A DNA stretch of 64,000 nucleotides from Subtercola boreus. GTDB taxonomy: Bacteria; Actinomycetota; Actinomycetes; Actinomycetales; Microbacteriaceae. Of this stretch, positions 1 through 7,923 are shown in pieces. Every line of letters starts with the position of its first letter. The first letter of the stretch is position 1. The position numbers were made by a program, and so were the translations under genes. The stretch is from NCBI RefSeq assembly GCF_006716115.1, contig NZ_VFOO01000001.1:1240001-1304000 (forward strand), given 5' to 3'. A model generated the notes under the pieces. It did not search any database and was not told where the DNA came from. It saw only the letters and a list, made by a program, of their open reading frames with translations.

Positions 1-144
1 GCCGAGCACGGCATCGCGCCGGAGACCGAGCTCATCGAGGCGACCGCCGACGCCGTCAACGCGGCGTACGAGCGGGTACTGAAGTCCGACGTGCGCTACC
101 GCTTCGTGATGGACATCAAGACGCTGGCTGACGCCGCCGCCTGA
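1..144 (+). CDS. NAD(P)-dependent zinc alcohol dehydrogenase, C-terminal end (partial)
   Basis: Open from the first base to a TGA at 142-144, so only the last 47 residues are present and the 5' part lies outside the window. The tail, with NAAYERV followed by [10 protein letters not shown], is what closes the YahK/CAD-like zinc-dependent alcohol dehydrogenases, which reduce aldehydes with NADPH in the cytoplasm. That assignment rests on family knowledge of the C-terminal signature, because the zinc and cofactor sites are not visible. The gene ends facing the next one, with a palindromic terminator between them. Confidence 0.7.
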   Translation, partial: AEHGIAPETELIEATADAVNAAYERVLKSDVRYRFVMDIKTLADAAA

Positions 145-163
145 TCCCACCCCGTACAACCGA

Positions 164-224
164 ATCGGCGGCCCCCGTCACATCCTCGCGCTATAGCGCG
201 ATGGATGGGCGGAGGGCCGCCGAT
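164..224. terminator. Bidirectional terminator-like inverted repeat
   Basis: An 11-bp arm at 164-174 (ATCGGCGGCCC) pairs perfectly with 214-224. Inside it sits the 14-bp perfect palindrome CGCGCTATAGCGCG at 187-200. It lies between two convergent genes, which fits termination in both directions. No clear T-run follows on either side, so this is inferred from structure and position. Confidence 0.55.
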
Positions 225-241
225 GGCGTTTTCGGGCGGAG

Positions 242-700
242 TCAGACCTGCGGGTCGACGATCACGATCGGGATCTCGCGGTCCGTCTTCTCCTGGTAGT
301 CGGCGTAGTCGGGGTAGAGAGCGACCATCTTCTGCCACAGCGCCGGCTTCTCCTCCGGCGTCGCCGTGCGGGCGGTGCCCCGGATGATCGCACCCTTGTT
401 CTGCACGACGACCTCGGGGTTCGCCTCGAGGTTCAGGTACCAGACCGGATGCTTCGGCGCGCCGCCGAGAGATGCGACGAGGATCTGGCGGCCGTCGTCT
501 TCGGCGCCGATGAGGCAGGTGCGGCGCCATTCGCCGCTCTTCCGGCCCTGCGTCGTCAGCAGCACGAGGGGAGCACCACCCTTGAACGTCGGCTTCTCCC
601 CGTCGGTCGCCAGGTATTCGGCGATCTGCGCCGCCACCCACTCCGTGTCATTGTCGATCGGATTCTCGGGAGATGATCCCGGCGTGTTCTCGATAGTCAT
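242..700 (-). CDS. Deazaflavin-type nitroreductase/quinone reductase family protein
   Basis: This 152-residue protein matches the Ddn-like split beta-barrel family, which in actinobacteria uses F420 (or flavin) to reduce quinones or nitro compounds. Visible hallmarks are the LLTTQGRKSGEWRRT segment, near residues 48-62, and the later HPVWYLNLEANPEV segment; these are the usual GRKSG...PxWYxNL pattern of the family. There is no signal peptide or membrane segment. The start at 700 is supported by a -10 box TAAGCT at 707-712 ending six bases before the ATG, with no ribosome site, suggesting a leaderless message. The physiological substrate cannot be read from the sequence. Confidence 0.8.
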   Translation of the reverse strand: MTIENTPGSSPENPIDNDTEWVAAQIAEYLATDGEKPTFKGGAPLVLLTTQGRKSGEWRRTCLIGAEDDGRQILVASLGGAPKHPVWYLNLEANPEVVVQNKGAIIRGTARTATPEEKPALWQKMVALYPDYADYQEKTDREIPIVIVDPQV

Positions 701-717
701 ACATCGAGCTTAAACAA

Positions 718-745
718 GGATGCCCCGGCTTTCGCCGGGGCATCC
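718..745 (-). terminator. Distal terminator hairpin of the cold-shock gene
   Basis: A perfect 12-bp stem (718-729 with 734-745) has a 4-base loop and is followed on the minus strand by TTGTTTAA. It is the second of two hairpins behind the cold-shock gene, and it lies just upstream of the -10 box of the next minus-strand gene. Confidence 0.75.
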
Positions 746-763
746 CCACAATATTTATTCGCG

Positions 764-787
764 AAGAGAAGCGCGTGCGCTTCTCTT
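764..787 (-). terminator. Proximal hairpin after the cold-shock gene
   Basis: A perfect 11-bp stem (764-774 with 777-787) with a 2-base loop lies directly behind the cold-shock stop codon. Both sides carry the same short AT-rich motif, CAATATTTA on the plus strand (749-757 and 789-797). With the hairpin at 718-745 it forms a tandem terminator. Confidence 0.65.
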
Positions 788-794
788 GCAATAT

Positions 795-998
795 TTACAG
801 GCTGCGGATGTTCTCAGCCTGCGGGCCCTTCGGGCCCTGGGTCACATCGAACTCGACGCGCTGGTTCTCATCGAGCGACTTGTAGCCGTTCGACGAGATG
901 GCCGAGTAGTGAGCGAAAACGTCGGGGCTGCCATCTTCGGGAGCGATGAATCCGAAGCCTTTTTCAGCGTTAAACCATTTGACGGTACCAATTGCCAT
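795..998 (-). CDS. CspA-family cold-shock protein
   Basis: A 67-residue single cold-shock domain that binds single-stranded RNA and DNA and melts RNA structure in the cytoplasm. Both nucleic-acid binding motifs are present: [12 protein letters not shown] (RNP-1 region, from residue 7) and VFAHYSAI (RNP-2 region). The length is typical of the family. The frame stays open upstream, but the ATG at 996-998 is preceded by a strong GGAGGAG site and begins the conserved MAIGTVKWF sequence. About 250 bases of gene-free leader and promoter sequence lie upstream, typical of cold-shock genes, and tandem hairpins lie downstream. Confidence 0.95.
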   Translation of the reverse strand: MAIGTVKWFNAEKGFGFIAPEDGSPDVFAHYSAISSNGYKSLDENQRVEFDVTQGPKGPQAENIRSL

Positions 999-1169
999 GT
1001 TAAAACTCCTCCAGGAGCGTTCTATATGAATCCGACTGCCGGATTCTGATAGCGCGGTGCCTGTCATCCATCTTTCAAGCGCAATGGGCAACGGGGCTTG
1101 GCCGCGAGCATTCAGAACTGCGAGGCACAGCAACTTCGTGTTAAACACTACCCCAGTTGTGGGGAAAAG

Positions 1170-1207
1170 AAGAACGGGATTGCGACGTGTGTCGCAATCC
1201 CGTTCTT
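1170..1207. terminator. Strong bidirectional hairpin upstream of cspA and behind tRNA-Leu
   Basis: A perfect 17-bp stem (1170-1186 with 1191-1207) with loop GTGT. It is flanked by A-rich sequence on the left and T-rich sequence on the right, so it can work as an intrinsic terminator on either strand. On the minus strand it lies downstream of the tRNA gene and insulates the cold-shock promoter. Confidence 0.8.
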
Positions 1208-1213
1208 TTTGAA

Positions 1214-1242
1214 GTTTTATTCGCGCATGTCGCGAATAAAAC
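1214..1242 (-). terminator. First hairpin behind tRNA-Leu
   Basis: A perfect 12-bp stem (1214-1225 with 1231-1242) with a 5-base loop lies 12 bases beyond the tRNA 3' end on the minus strand. Together with the hairpin at 1170-1207 it forms a double terminator. Confidence 0.7.
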
Positions 1243-1254
1243 CATCGATACAGC

Positions 1255-1343
1255 TGGTGTCCGAAAGGGGACTTGAACCCCTACGCCCATAACAGGCACT
1301 AGCACCTCAAGCTAGCGCGTCTACCATTTCCGCCACCCGGACA
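1255..1343 (-). tRNA. tRNA-Leu (anticodon GAG)
   Basis: The minus strand folds as a class II tRNA with a long variable arm. The acceptor stem TGTCCGG (from 1343) pairs with TCGGACA, with one G-U pair. The anticodon arm is CTAGC-TTGAGGT-GCTAG, giving anticodon GAG, which reads CUC and CUU. The T-arm contains GGTTCAAGT. The CCA end is encoded at 1255-1257. It is a monocistronic tRNA followed by two hairpins. Confidence 0.95.
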
Positions 1344-1439
1344 GGTGTTGTGGTTACTCCCTTGCAGGAGAACAACAAGGTAAGACGATAGCACGTCTGG
1401 AAGCACCCCAGAACGCACCCCCGCATCCGGCCGTGCCGG

Positions 1440-1454
1440 TAGCGTGTTGGCATG
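1440..1454 (+). promoter_or_regulatory. Leaderless -10 box of the M20 peptidase gene
   Basis: TAGCGT at 1440-1445 is followed by six bases and then the ATG at 1452. Transcription would begin at or next to the A of the start codon, and there is no ribosome-binding site. Confidence 0.6.
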
Positions 1455-2762
1455 ACCCCGACGAGCGACAGAGCCCTCGACCGCACCGCCCACCTCACCC
1501 GCGACCTGATCCGGTTCGACACCAGCAACTACGGCGACGGCAAGTCCAATGGCGAGACGGAGGCCGCGCATTACGTCGAGGCGGAGCTGCAGGCGCTGGG
1601 GCTGAAGCCGCAGCTGTTCGATGCCGCCCCGACGCGCACGAGCGTCGTCGCGCGGGTGGAGGGCGCGAATCCGGATGCTCCCGCCCTCGTCGTGCACGGT
1701 CACCTCGACGTGGTTCCGGCCATCGCCGACGACTGGAGCGTCGACCCGTTCGGCGGCGAGATCAGGGACGGCATGATCTGGGGCCGCGGCGCGGTCGACA
1801 TGAAGAACATGGACGCCATGATCCTGAGTTCGCTCGGCGAGATCCTGGGCTCGGGCCGCCAGCCGGCGCGCGACCTCATCATCGCGTTCTTCGCCGACGA
1901 GGAGGCCGGCGGAGTTCTGGGTTCGCACTTCATGGTCGACGAGCATCCGGAGGTCTTCGAGGGCGCGACCGAGGCGATCTCCGAGGTCGGCGGCTATTCG
2001 ATCGACCTCCAGGGCCAGCGTGCCTACCTCGTGCAGACCGGGGAGAAGGCCCTGATCTGGATCAAGCTCATCGCCCGCGGGCGCGCCGGCCACGGTTCGC
2101 AGATCAACTCCGAGAACGCGATCACGCGCCTGGCCGGCGCCGTGGCGCGGATCGGCAGCCAGGAGTGGCCGGTGAAGCTCACGATGACCACCCGCCAATT
2201 GCTCGACCGGGTGGCCGGCATCCTCGGGCAGGACCCGAAGCGGGTCAGTGCCGAAGAGCTCGCGATCGCCACAGGCACGGCGAGCCGGTTCATCTCCGCC
2301 ACGCTCCGGGCCACGACGAACCCGACGATGCTCGACGCCGGCTACAAAGTGAACGTCATCCCCGACCTCGCCGAGGCGCGGATGGATGTGCGGGTGCTGC
2401 CCGGTGACGAGGTCGAGGTGATGGCGCGCATCCGTGAACTGGCAGGCCCGGATGTCGAGGTCGTCGTCATGCACCAGGACATCGGGCTCGAGACCGCCTT
2501 CGACGGCCCGCTGGTCGACCAGATGATCGCGAGCCTCGGCCGGTTCGATCCGGGTGCCGAAGTGCTGCCCTACCTGCTCTCTGCGGGCACCGACAACAAG
2601 GCCCTCAGCATGCTCGGCATCAAGGGCTACGGCTTCGCTCCGCTGCAACTGCCGGCCGATCTCGACTTCCCGGCGCTCTTCCACGGCGTTGACGAACGCG
2701 TGCCGCTCGACGCACTAGTGTTTGGCACAGATGTTCTGACCGACCTGCTCCTGCGCTACTGA
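1452..2762 (+). CDS. M20/M25/M40 family zinc peptidase (dipeptidase/deacylase-like)
   Basis: A 436-residue cytoplasmic metallohydrolase of the M20 clan (ArgE, DapE, CPG2, carnosinase-like). Two-zinc-site motifs are visible: HGHLDVVP (His84, Asp86), the bridging aspartate in GRGAVDMKNM (Asp116), the catalytic Glu-Glu pair in FFADEEAGG (near residues 150-151), and HGSQ in the dimerisation domain (near 214). The length fits the family. M20 enzymes remove an amino acid or acyl group from peptides or amides; the substrate cannot be decided here. The start is set by the -10 box that ends six bases upstream. The next gene follows after 65 bases on the same strand. Confidence 0.9.
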   Translation: MTPTSDRALDRTAHLTRDLIRFDTSNYGDGKSNGETEAAHYVEAELQALGLKPQLFDAAPTRTSVVARVEGANPDAPALVVHGHLDVVPAIADDWSVDPFGGEIRDGMIWGRGAVDMKNMDAMILSSLGEILGSGRQPARDLIIAFFADEEAGGVLGSHFMVDEHPEVFEGATEAISEVGGYSIDLQGQRAYLVQTGEKALIWIKLIARGRAGHGSQINSENAITRLAGAVARIGSQEWPVKLTMTTRQLLDRVAGILGQDPKRVSAEELAIATGTASRFISATLRATTNPTMLDAGYKVNVIPDLAEARMDVRVLPGDEVEVMARIRELAGPDVEVVVMHQDIGLETAFDGPLVDQMIASLGRFDPGAEVLPYLLSAGTDNKALSMLGIKGYGFAPLQLPADLDFPALFHGVDERVPLDALVFGTDVLTDLLLRY

Positions 2763-2827
2763 AAACCCTGCCGGACCCTGCTGGCTCCTACGCCGCTGAA
2801 GCGTCTCTCGTAATCGAAAGTGTGTGA

Positions 2828-3682
2828 ATGGAATTCCTCCAAGCGATCATCCTCGGCCTCGTCCAGGGCCTGACGGAGTTCCTGCCGATCTCCTCCAGCG
2901 CCCACATCAAGATCGTGGGAGAGCTGATCGGCGCGGGCGGTGACCCCGGAGCGGCATTCACGGCGATCATCCAACTCGGCACAGAGGCCGCCGTGCTGGT
3001 CTTCTTCTGGCGTGACGTGGTGCGGATCGTCTCGAAGTGGGCGAAGTCGCTGGTCGGGCGCGTTCCGCGGAACGACCCGGATGCCCGGATGGGCTGGCTC
3101 ATCATCATCGGCAGCCTGCCGATCGTCATCCTCGGGCTCATCTTCCAGAACCAGATCGAGACCTCGCTGCGGTCGCTCTGGCTGGTGGCCGGCACCCTCA
3201 TCGTGTTCGGCATCCTGCTGGGCGTGGCCGACGCTGTCGGGTCGAAGAAGCGCCGGCTGAAGGAGATCACCTACCCCCAGGGCATCGTCTACGGTCTCGC
3301 CCAGTCGCTTGCGCTCATCCCGGGTGTCTCCCGCTCGGGCGGAACGATCACGGCGGGCCTCCTGATGGGCTTCGAACGGAAGGCCGCTGCACGCTACTCC
3401 TTCCTGCTCGCCATGCCGGCTGTCTTCGGCAGCGGCCTCTACCAGCTCTACAAGAGCATCAAGGAGCCGTGTGTGAGCGCGGCGGCCGGCTGTACTCCCG
3501 AGATCTTCAACGGCGTCGAGACCGGGGTCGCGACCGTCGTCGCCTTCGTGGTGGGCCTTGTGGTGATCGCGTTCTTCATGAACTACATCTCCCGCCGGAG
3601 CTTCCTGCCGTTCGTGATCTACCGCATCGCGCTCGGCATCGTGCTGATCGTGCTGCTGGCCACGAACACCATCGCCGCCTGA
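2828..3682 (+). CDS. uppP: Undecaprenyl-diphosphatase UppP
   Basis: This integral membrane phosphatase recycles undecaprenyl diphosphate to the monophosphate carrier used for peptidoglycan and wall polymers. It also confers bacitracin tolerance. The 284 residues contain both family signatures: Q13-xxx-E17 followed by PISSSAH (His26), and the loop PGVSRSGGT with Arg169. There are about eight hydrophobic segments. It sits between the M20 peptidase and mshC on the same strand, with 55 bases before mshC, so limited co-transcription is possible. Confidence 0.95.
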   Translation: MEFLQAIILGLVQGLTEFLPISSSAHIKIVGELIGAGGDPGAAFTAIIQLGTEAAVLVFFWRDVVRIVSKWAKSLVGRVPRNDPDARMGWLIIIGSLPIVILGLIFQNQIETSLRSLWLVAGTLIVFGILLGVADAVGSKKRRLKEITYPQGIVYGLAQSLALIPGVSRSGGTITAGLLMGFERKAAARYSFLLAMPAVFGSGLYQLYKSIKEPCVSAAAGCTPEIFNGVETGVATVVAFVVGLVVIAFFMNYISRRSFLPFVIYRIALGIVLIVLLATNTIAA

Positions 3683-3725
3683 GCCCCGGCACGGCCAGCT
3701 GGTCAGCGGACGCCGCGCCAGAAGT

Positions 3726-3740
3726 TAGAGTTCAGTAGTG
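3726..3740 (+). promoter_or_regulatory. Leaderless -10 box of mshC
   Basis: TAGAGT at 3726-3731 lies six bases before the GTG at 3738. The arrangement is identical to that of the regulator gene at 28371, which also uses TAGAGT. Confidence 0.6.
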
Positions 3741-5018
3741 CATTCCTGGACCTCACCCGACGTTCCCACGCTGGCATCCACGGGGCCCGTTCCCCGCCTG
3801 TTCAACCAGCAGAGCGGTGAGATCGAGGAGGCACCGGGCACCGACGGCGTCGCCGGGCTCTACGTCTGCGGCATCACGCCCTACGACGCCACCCACCTCG
3901 GCCATGCCTCGACCTACCTGGCGTTCGACACGCTGAACCGCCTCTGGCGGTCCGCGGGCCTGGCCGTCGACTACACCCAGAACGTCACCGACGTCGACGA
4001 CCCCCTGCTGGAACGGGCAACAGCGACCGGCGTCGACTGGCGGGAGCTCGCGGCGGAACAGACCGATCTCTTCCGCGGCGACATGGAGGCGCTCCGGGTG
4101 ATCCCGCCGGCGAACTACATCGCTGTCACCGAGGTCGTCGATGAGATCGGGCAGGCCGTGGCCGAGCTGGTCGAGACGGGGTTCGCCTACGGCGTTCCGA
4201 CACCGGACGCCCTGCACGGCGACGCCCGCGACATCTACTTCGACTCCGCTCGCGCCGCGGAGGCGACGACGTGGTTCCTCGGCCTCGAGAGCCGTTACGA
4301 CAGCGCCACGATGCTCGACCTGTTCGCCCAGCGCGGGGGAGACCCGGGCCGCGCGGGCAAGCGCGACCCGCTCGACCCGCTGCTCTGGCGGGTCGCCCGC
4401 GCAGGCGAGCCGGAATGGCCCTCAGCGGTCGGCTCCGGCCGCCCCGGCTGGCACATCGAGTGCGCGGTGATCGCGCTGAAGTACATCGGCCGCGACTTCG
4501 CCGTGCAGGGTGGCGGCTCCGACCTGATCTTCCCGCACCACGAGTTCAGCGCCGCGCACGCGACCGCACTCACCGGGGAGCCGTTCGCGTCGATCCACGC
4601 CCACACCGGCATGGTGGCCTACCAGGGCGAGAAGATGTCGAAGTCGCTCGGCAACCTGGTGCTGGTGTCGAAGCTCCGCGCCGCGGGAGTGGATGCCCGC
4701 GCCATCCGCCTCGCCCTGCTGGCGCACCACTACCGGAGCGACTGGGAGTTCACCGACGCCGACCTCGAGCACGCCTCGGCCCGGCTCGACCGGTGGACGG
4801 GTGCGGCGGGTCGGCGAGTCGACGAGCGGGGCGCGTCCCCTGCGGCCGCACCGGATGCCGTGACCCTCGTCGGCCGCCTGCAGGACGTTCTCGCCGACGA
4901 CCTCGACACGCCCGCGGCACTCGAGCTGCTCGACGGGTGGTTCGGGTCGGCCACGGCCGTTCCCGCGACGGTGCTCGACGCGGTGGACGCCCTGCTGGGC
5001 ATCCGTATCGCCGCCTGA
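3738..5018 (+). CDS. mshC: Cysteine:1D-myo-inosityl glucosaminide ligase MshC
   Basis: Ligates cysteine to GlcN-inositol using ATP, the third enzymatic step of mycothiol synthesis in actinobacteria. The 426-residue protein is a cysteinyl-tRNA-synthetase paralogue. It has the zinc cysteine in YVCGITPYD (Cys44), a HIGH-like HLGH at about residue 53, the WHIEC zinc segment and a KMSKS-type loop near residue 300. It lacks the anticodon-binding tail of true CysRS, as expected for MshC. The GTG start is set by the -10 box six bases upstream. The 3' end runs into a short degenerate repeat. Confidence 0.95.
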   Translation: MHSWTSPDVPTLASTGPVPRLFNQQSGEIEEAPGTDGVAGLYVCGITPYDATHLGHASTYLAFDTLNRLWRSAGLAVDYTQNVTDVDDPLLERATATGVDWRELAAEQTDLFRGDMEALRVIPPANYIAVTEVVDEIGQAVAELVETGFAYGVPTPDALHGDARDIYFDSARAAEATTWFLGLESRYDSATMLDLFAQRGGDPGRAGKRDPLDPLLWRVARAGEPEWPSAVGSGRPGWHIECAVIALKYIGRDFAVQGGGSDLIFPHHEFSAAHATALTGEPFASIHAHTGMVAYQGEKMSKSLGNLVLVSKLRAAGVDARAIRLALLAHHYRSDWEFTDADLEHASARLDRWTGAAGRRVDERGASPAAAPDAVTLVGRLQDVLADDLDTPAALELLDGWFGSATAVPATVLDAVDALLGIRIAA

Positions 5019-5079
5019 GCCGACGCCCCCGGGCCTGAGCCGATGCCCTCAGGCTTGAACTGACGCCCCGGGCCTGGAC
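5013..5079. repeat. Degenerate ~20-bp tandem repeat at the mshC 3' end
   Basis: About three and a half copies of a unit like GCCTGAGCCGACGCCCCCGG begin at 5013, 5033, 5053 and 5072. The first copy contains the mshC stop codon, so the repeat grew out of the end of the gene. It fills most of the gap to the convergent PAC2 gene. Confidence 0.7.
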
Positions 5080-5101
5080 CCGCACGCCGGCGGGCCCCCG
5101 C

Positions 5102-5971
5102 CTACGGCCGCCAGGGCTCCGTGGAACCCGCAGCCGGGCCGTCCCCGCGCTTCCGCAGGTAGCGTTCGAACTCCTGGGCGATGGCCTCGCCGCTCGCCTC
5201 GGGCGAGTCGACCGTGTCGCGGGCCTGTTCGAGCTGCTGGATGTAGGAGGCCATCTCCTCGTCTTCACCCGCCAGCGCGTCGATGCCCGACTCCCATGCC
5301 GCGGCCTCCTCGAGCAGGTCGCCGCGCGGGATGACCACGTGGATCAGTTCTTCGAGCCGGTCGATCAGCGCCAGGGTGGCCTTCGGCGAAGGGGCGTTGT
5401 GCACGTAGTGCGGCACGCTCGCCCAGAGGCTCACCGTCGGGATGCCGAGCTGCTCGGCGGCGTCGGAGAGGATGCTGAGGATGCCCACCGGGCCCTCGTA
5501 GGTGCTCCGCTCGAGCTCCAGCTCCGTTCGCACGCCGTCGTTCTCGCTGGTGGAGTAGATGCTGATCGGGCGGGTGTGCGGCACGTCCGCGAGCATGGCG
5601 CCGAGCAGGACGATACCGGAGACGCCGGCGTCGACGGCGACGTTCAGCACTTCGCTGGTGAACCGCTTCCAGTTGCGGGAGGGCTCGGTGCCGAGCAGGA
5701 GGAAGACCGTCGAGTCCGCGTCGGCGGACGGCCCGTAGATCGTCGCGTTCGGCCAGACCAGGATGCGCTGTCCCTCGTCGTCGAACTCGCTGGTCGGCCG
5801 GTTGAACTGGTAGTCGAAGAAGTCCTCCGAGTCGATCTCCACGATCTCGGCCAGGTCGAGTTGCTCCTTCAGGCTCCGCACCGCAGCGGATGCCGCCTCG
5901 CCGGCGTCGTTCCAGCCCTCGAAGGCGACGACCATCAGTCGGCCGGTCAGGAAATCTTTGCTCTCAGCCAC
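5102..5971 (-). CDS. PAC2 family protein
   Basis: A 289-residue soluble protein of the PAC2 (proteasome assembly chaperone) superfamily, common in actinobacteria. Conserved features include the N-terminal VAFEGWNDAG segment (from about residue 15), a central SGIVLLGAMLADVPHTRP segment, and SLWASVPHYV, typical of the bacterial PAC2 group. Its biochemical role is not established. In this window it stands near pafB and pafC, regulators named from proteasome loci, but no proteasome genes are visible here. The start is a GTG with AGGA further upstream. It diverges from the HAD gene across a region with 13-bp repeats. Confidence 0.85.
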   Translation of the reverse strand: MAESKDFLTGRLMVVAFEGWNDAGEAASAAVRSLKEQLDLAEIVEIDSEDFFDYQFNRPTSEFDDEGQRILVWPNATIYGPSADADSTVFLLLGTEPSRNWKRFTSEVLNVAVDAGVSGIVLLGAMLADVPHTRPISIYSTSENDGVRTELELERSTYEGPVGILSILSDAAEQLGIPTVSLWASVPHYVHNAPSPKATLALIDRLEELIHVVIPRGDLLEEAAAWESGIDALAGEDEEMASYIQQLEQARDTVDSPEASGEAIAQEFERYLRKRGDGPAAGSTEPWRP

Positions 5972-6000
5972 TTCGGGGAAGTCCTCGTGTTTCTCTGGTC

Positions 6001-6051
6001 GTTGCGGTGGGTCTCTGCGGTGGGTGTTGCGGTGGGTCGTTGCGGGCGACC
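6001..6051. repeat. Four ~13-bp tandem repeats between divergent genes
   Basis: GTTGCGGTGGGTC (6001-6013) is followed by a 12-base variant, an exact copy at 6026-6038 and a degraded copy to 6051. The array lies between the start codons of the divergent PAC2 and HAD genes. It could be a regulator site or simple slippage; the sequence cannot distinguish these. Confidence 0.6.
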
Positions 6052-6126
6052 CGCGCGGAAGCGTTCCTCAAGGATAGGCCGTCGTGCCCGGGCGGTCGCC
6101 CCGGGCAGACGGTAGGCTTCGATCCC

Positions 6127-6801
6127 GTGACCGAACAGATTCCTGCCGCCGTTCTCTGGGACATGGACGGCACGCTCGTCGATACCGAGCCGTACTGGAT
6201 GACCGCCCAGACCACTCTCATCGAGGCCTACGGCGGCACCTGGACGCATGAGGAAGCCCTCGATCTCGTCGGTTCCGGCCTCTGGCGCACCGCCCGCACG
6301 ATGCAGGCCAAGGGTGTCGACATGGGAGAGGACGCGATCGTCGACCTGCTGAGCGACCGGGTCATGGAGCAGATCTCCGTGGCCGTGCCGTGGCGCCCGG
6401 GTGCGAAGGAACTGCTGCTCGATCTCCGTCGGGCCGGCATCCCGACGGCCCTGGTCACCATGTCGATCGGTCGGATGGCCGAGCATGTCCGGTCGTTCAT
6501 CCCGTTCGACGCGTTCGACCTCGTGGTCTCGGGCGACGACGTCACGCATCCGAAGCCCCACCCCGAGGCGTACCTCACCGCGGCCGCGCACTTCGGTGCA
6601 GCCCCAGCCGACTGCGTCGCCATCGAAGACAGCCTCGCGGGCACCGCGTCTGCCGTCGCCGCCGGCGTCGTCACCATCGGCGTACCCCATTACCTCTCCC
6701 TCGAGGACAGCGGAGCGCACGTGCTCTGGCCGACCCTCGACGGCCGCCAGGCGGCCGACGTGGTTCGAGTTCTCTCAGATTCAAGGACACCCCACAGATG
6801 A
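6127..6801 (+). CDS. HAD-superfamily phosphatase (beta-phosphoglucomutase-like)
   Basis: A 224-residue HAD-IA hydrolase. Motif I is WDMDGTLVDTE (Asp12 nucleophile, Asp14 acid/base), motif II is LVTMS, and the lysine and acidic motifs appear in KPHPEAY and AIEDSLAG. The small helical cap between motifs I and II is the C1 type found in phosphatases and phosphoglucomutases acting on sugar phosphates; the exact substrate is not evident. A GTG start was chosen because upstream in-frame sequence has no family similarity and a TAGGCT -10 box lies eight bases before it. The stop overlaps the trmI start (ATGA), indicating translational coupling. Confidence 0.88.
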   Translation: MTEQIPAAVLWDMDGTLVDTEPYWMTAQTTLIEAYGGTWTHEEALDLVGSGLWRTARTMQAKGVDMGEDAIVDLLSDRVMEQISVAVPWRPGAKELLLDLRRAGIPTALVTMSIGRMAEHVRSFIPFDAFDLVVSGDDVTHPKPHPEAYLTAAAHFGAAPADCVAIEDSLAGTASAVAAGVVTIGVPHYLSLEDSGAHVLWPTLDGRQAADVVRVLSDSRTPHR

Positions 6802-7859
6802 CCACTTCCCCGCAGCCGATCGTCCCCTCGGTGCCCACCCCCTCGGTGCCCACCCCCCAGTACAGCGGACCGTTCCGGGCCGGCGACCGGGTGCAGCTCA
6901 CCGGGCCGAAGGGCCGGATGAACAGCATCAGCCTCGAGGTCGGCGCCACGTTCCACACCCACAAGGGCTGGATCGAGCACGACAACCTGATCGGCCTGCC
7001 CGACGGCTCGGTCGTCGAGAACTCGATCGGTATCGAGTACCTGGCCCTCCGGCCGCTGCTCACCGACTTCGTGATGGCCATGCCCCGGGGCGCCGCGATC
7101 ATCTACCCGAAGGACGCCGCGCAGATCCTCGCCCAGGCCGACATCTTCCCCGGCGCGACCGTCGTGGAGGCGGGCGTCGGCTCCGGCGCGCTCTCGCTCT
7201 GGCTGCTGCGTGCACTCGGGTCCGGCGGACAGCTCTCCTCCTTCGAACGGCGCGAGGAGTTCGCGGATGTGGCCCGGGCCAACGTCGCCGCGTTCACCGG
7301 CGCCGCACCGCAGAACTGGACCGTCACTGTCGGCGACCTGACGGAGGCCCTCCCGACCGTGCACGCCGACGGGACCGTCGACCGCGTCATCCTCGACATG
7401 CTCGCCCCGTGGGAGTGCATCGAGGCGTTCGCCGCCGCGCTGAAGCCCGGGGGAGTCGTGCTCTGCTACGTCGCCACCGTCACCCAGCTCTCCCGCGTGA
7501 CCGAGACGATCCGGAGTTCCGGCCTCTTCACGAACCCCGATCCGAGCGAGACGATGGTGCGCACCTGGCACGTCGAGGGACTCGCCGTCAGGCCGGACCA
7601 CCGGATGATCGGACACACCGGGTTCCTCGTCACCGCGCGCCGCCTCGCGCCCGGTTCGGTGCTGCCGGAGCTCAAGCGCCGGGCCTCCAAGTCGGAGTAC
7701 TCCGACGACGACGTCGAGGCGTGGACCCCCGGGGCTCTCGGCGAACGCGGGATCAGCCCCAAGAGCCTCCGCAAACGGGTTCGCCAGGCCAGCGCCAGTG
7801 CGAACGCTGCCCTCGCGCGCGAAGCTGAAAACCCGCTCGAAACCGACCCGTTAGACTAG
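6798..7859 (+). CDS. trmI: tRNA (adenine-58-N1)-methyltransferase TrmI
   Basis: Methylates N1 of adenosine 58 in the tRNA T-loop with S-adenosylmethionine and works as a tetramer. The 353-residue protein has an N-terminal beta-barrel, then the SAM site VVEAGVGSGALS (residues 122-133) with the ribose-binding acidic residue in SSFERREE (Glu140), and a DMLAPW segment for the active site. A short duplicated PSVPT unit near residue 12 comes from a 15-bp DNA duplication at 6825-6854. It starts inside the HAD stop codon and belongs to the long operon-like run that continues to lnt. Confidence 0.92.
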   Translation: MTTSPQPIVPSVPTPSVPTPQYSGPFRAGDRVQLTGPKGRMNSISLEVGATFHTHKGWIEHDNLIGLPDGSVVENSIGIEYLALRPLLTDFVMAMPRGAAIIYPKDAAQILAQADIFPGATVVEAGVGSGALSLWLLRALGSGGQLSSFERREEFADVARANVAAFTGAAPQNWTVTVGDLTEALPTVHADGTVDRVILDMLAPWECIEAFAAALKPGGVVLCYVATVTQLSRVTETIRSSGLFTNPDPSETMVRTWHVEGLAVRPDHRMIGHTGFLVTARRLAPGSVLPELKRRASKSEYSDDDVEAWTPGALGERGISPKSLRKRVRQASASANAALAREAENPLETDPLD

Positions 7860-7923
7860 GGCGGCTCGCGGTTGTGAACCGCCGTAGTCACCGAAATCCG
7901 TTGTATACCTGAAATGAGGATCC

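Noticed and set aside
795-1148. N-terminal extension of the cold-shock protein by about 50 residues
   Set aside because: The extension lies upstream of a strong ribosome site and of the conserved MAIGTVKWF start.
1299-2684. Long open frame on the minus strand opposite the M20 peptidase
   Set aside because: It is charged, low-complexity and family-free, and lies exactly antisense to a gene with clear zinc motifs; high GC makes such shadows common.
7868-7882. Small hairpin GCGGTT-GTG-AACCGC between trmI and the FKBP gene
   Set aside because: Only a six-base stem without a T-run; too weak to call a terminator or attenuator.
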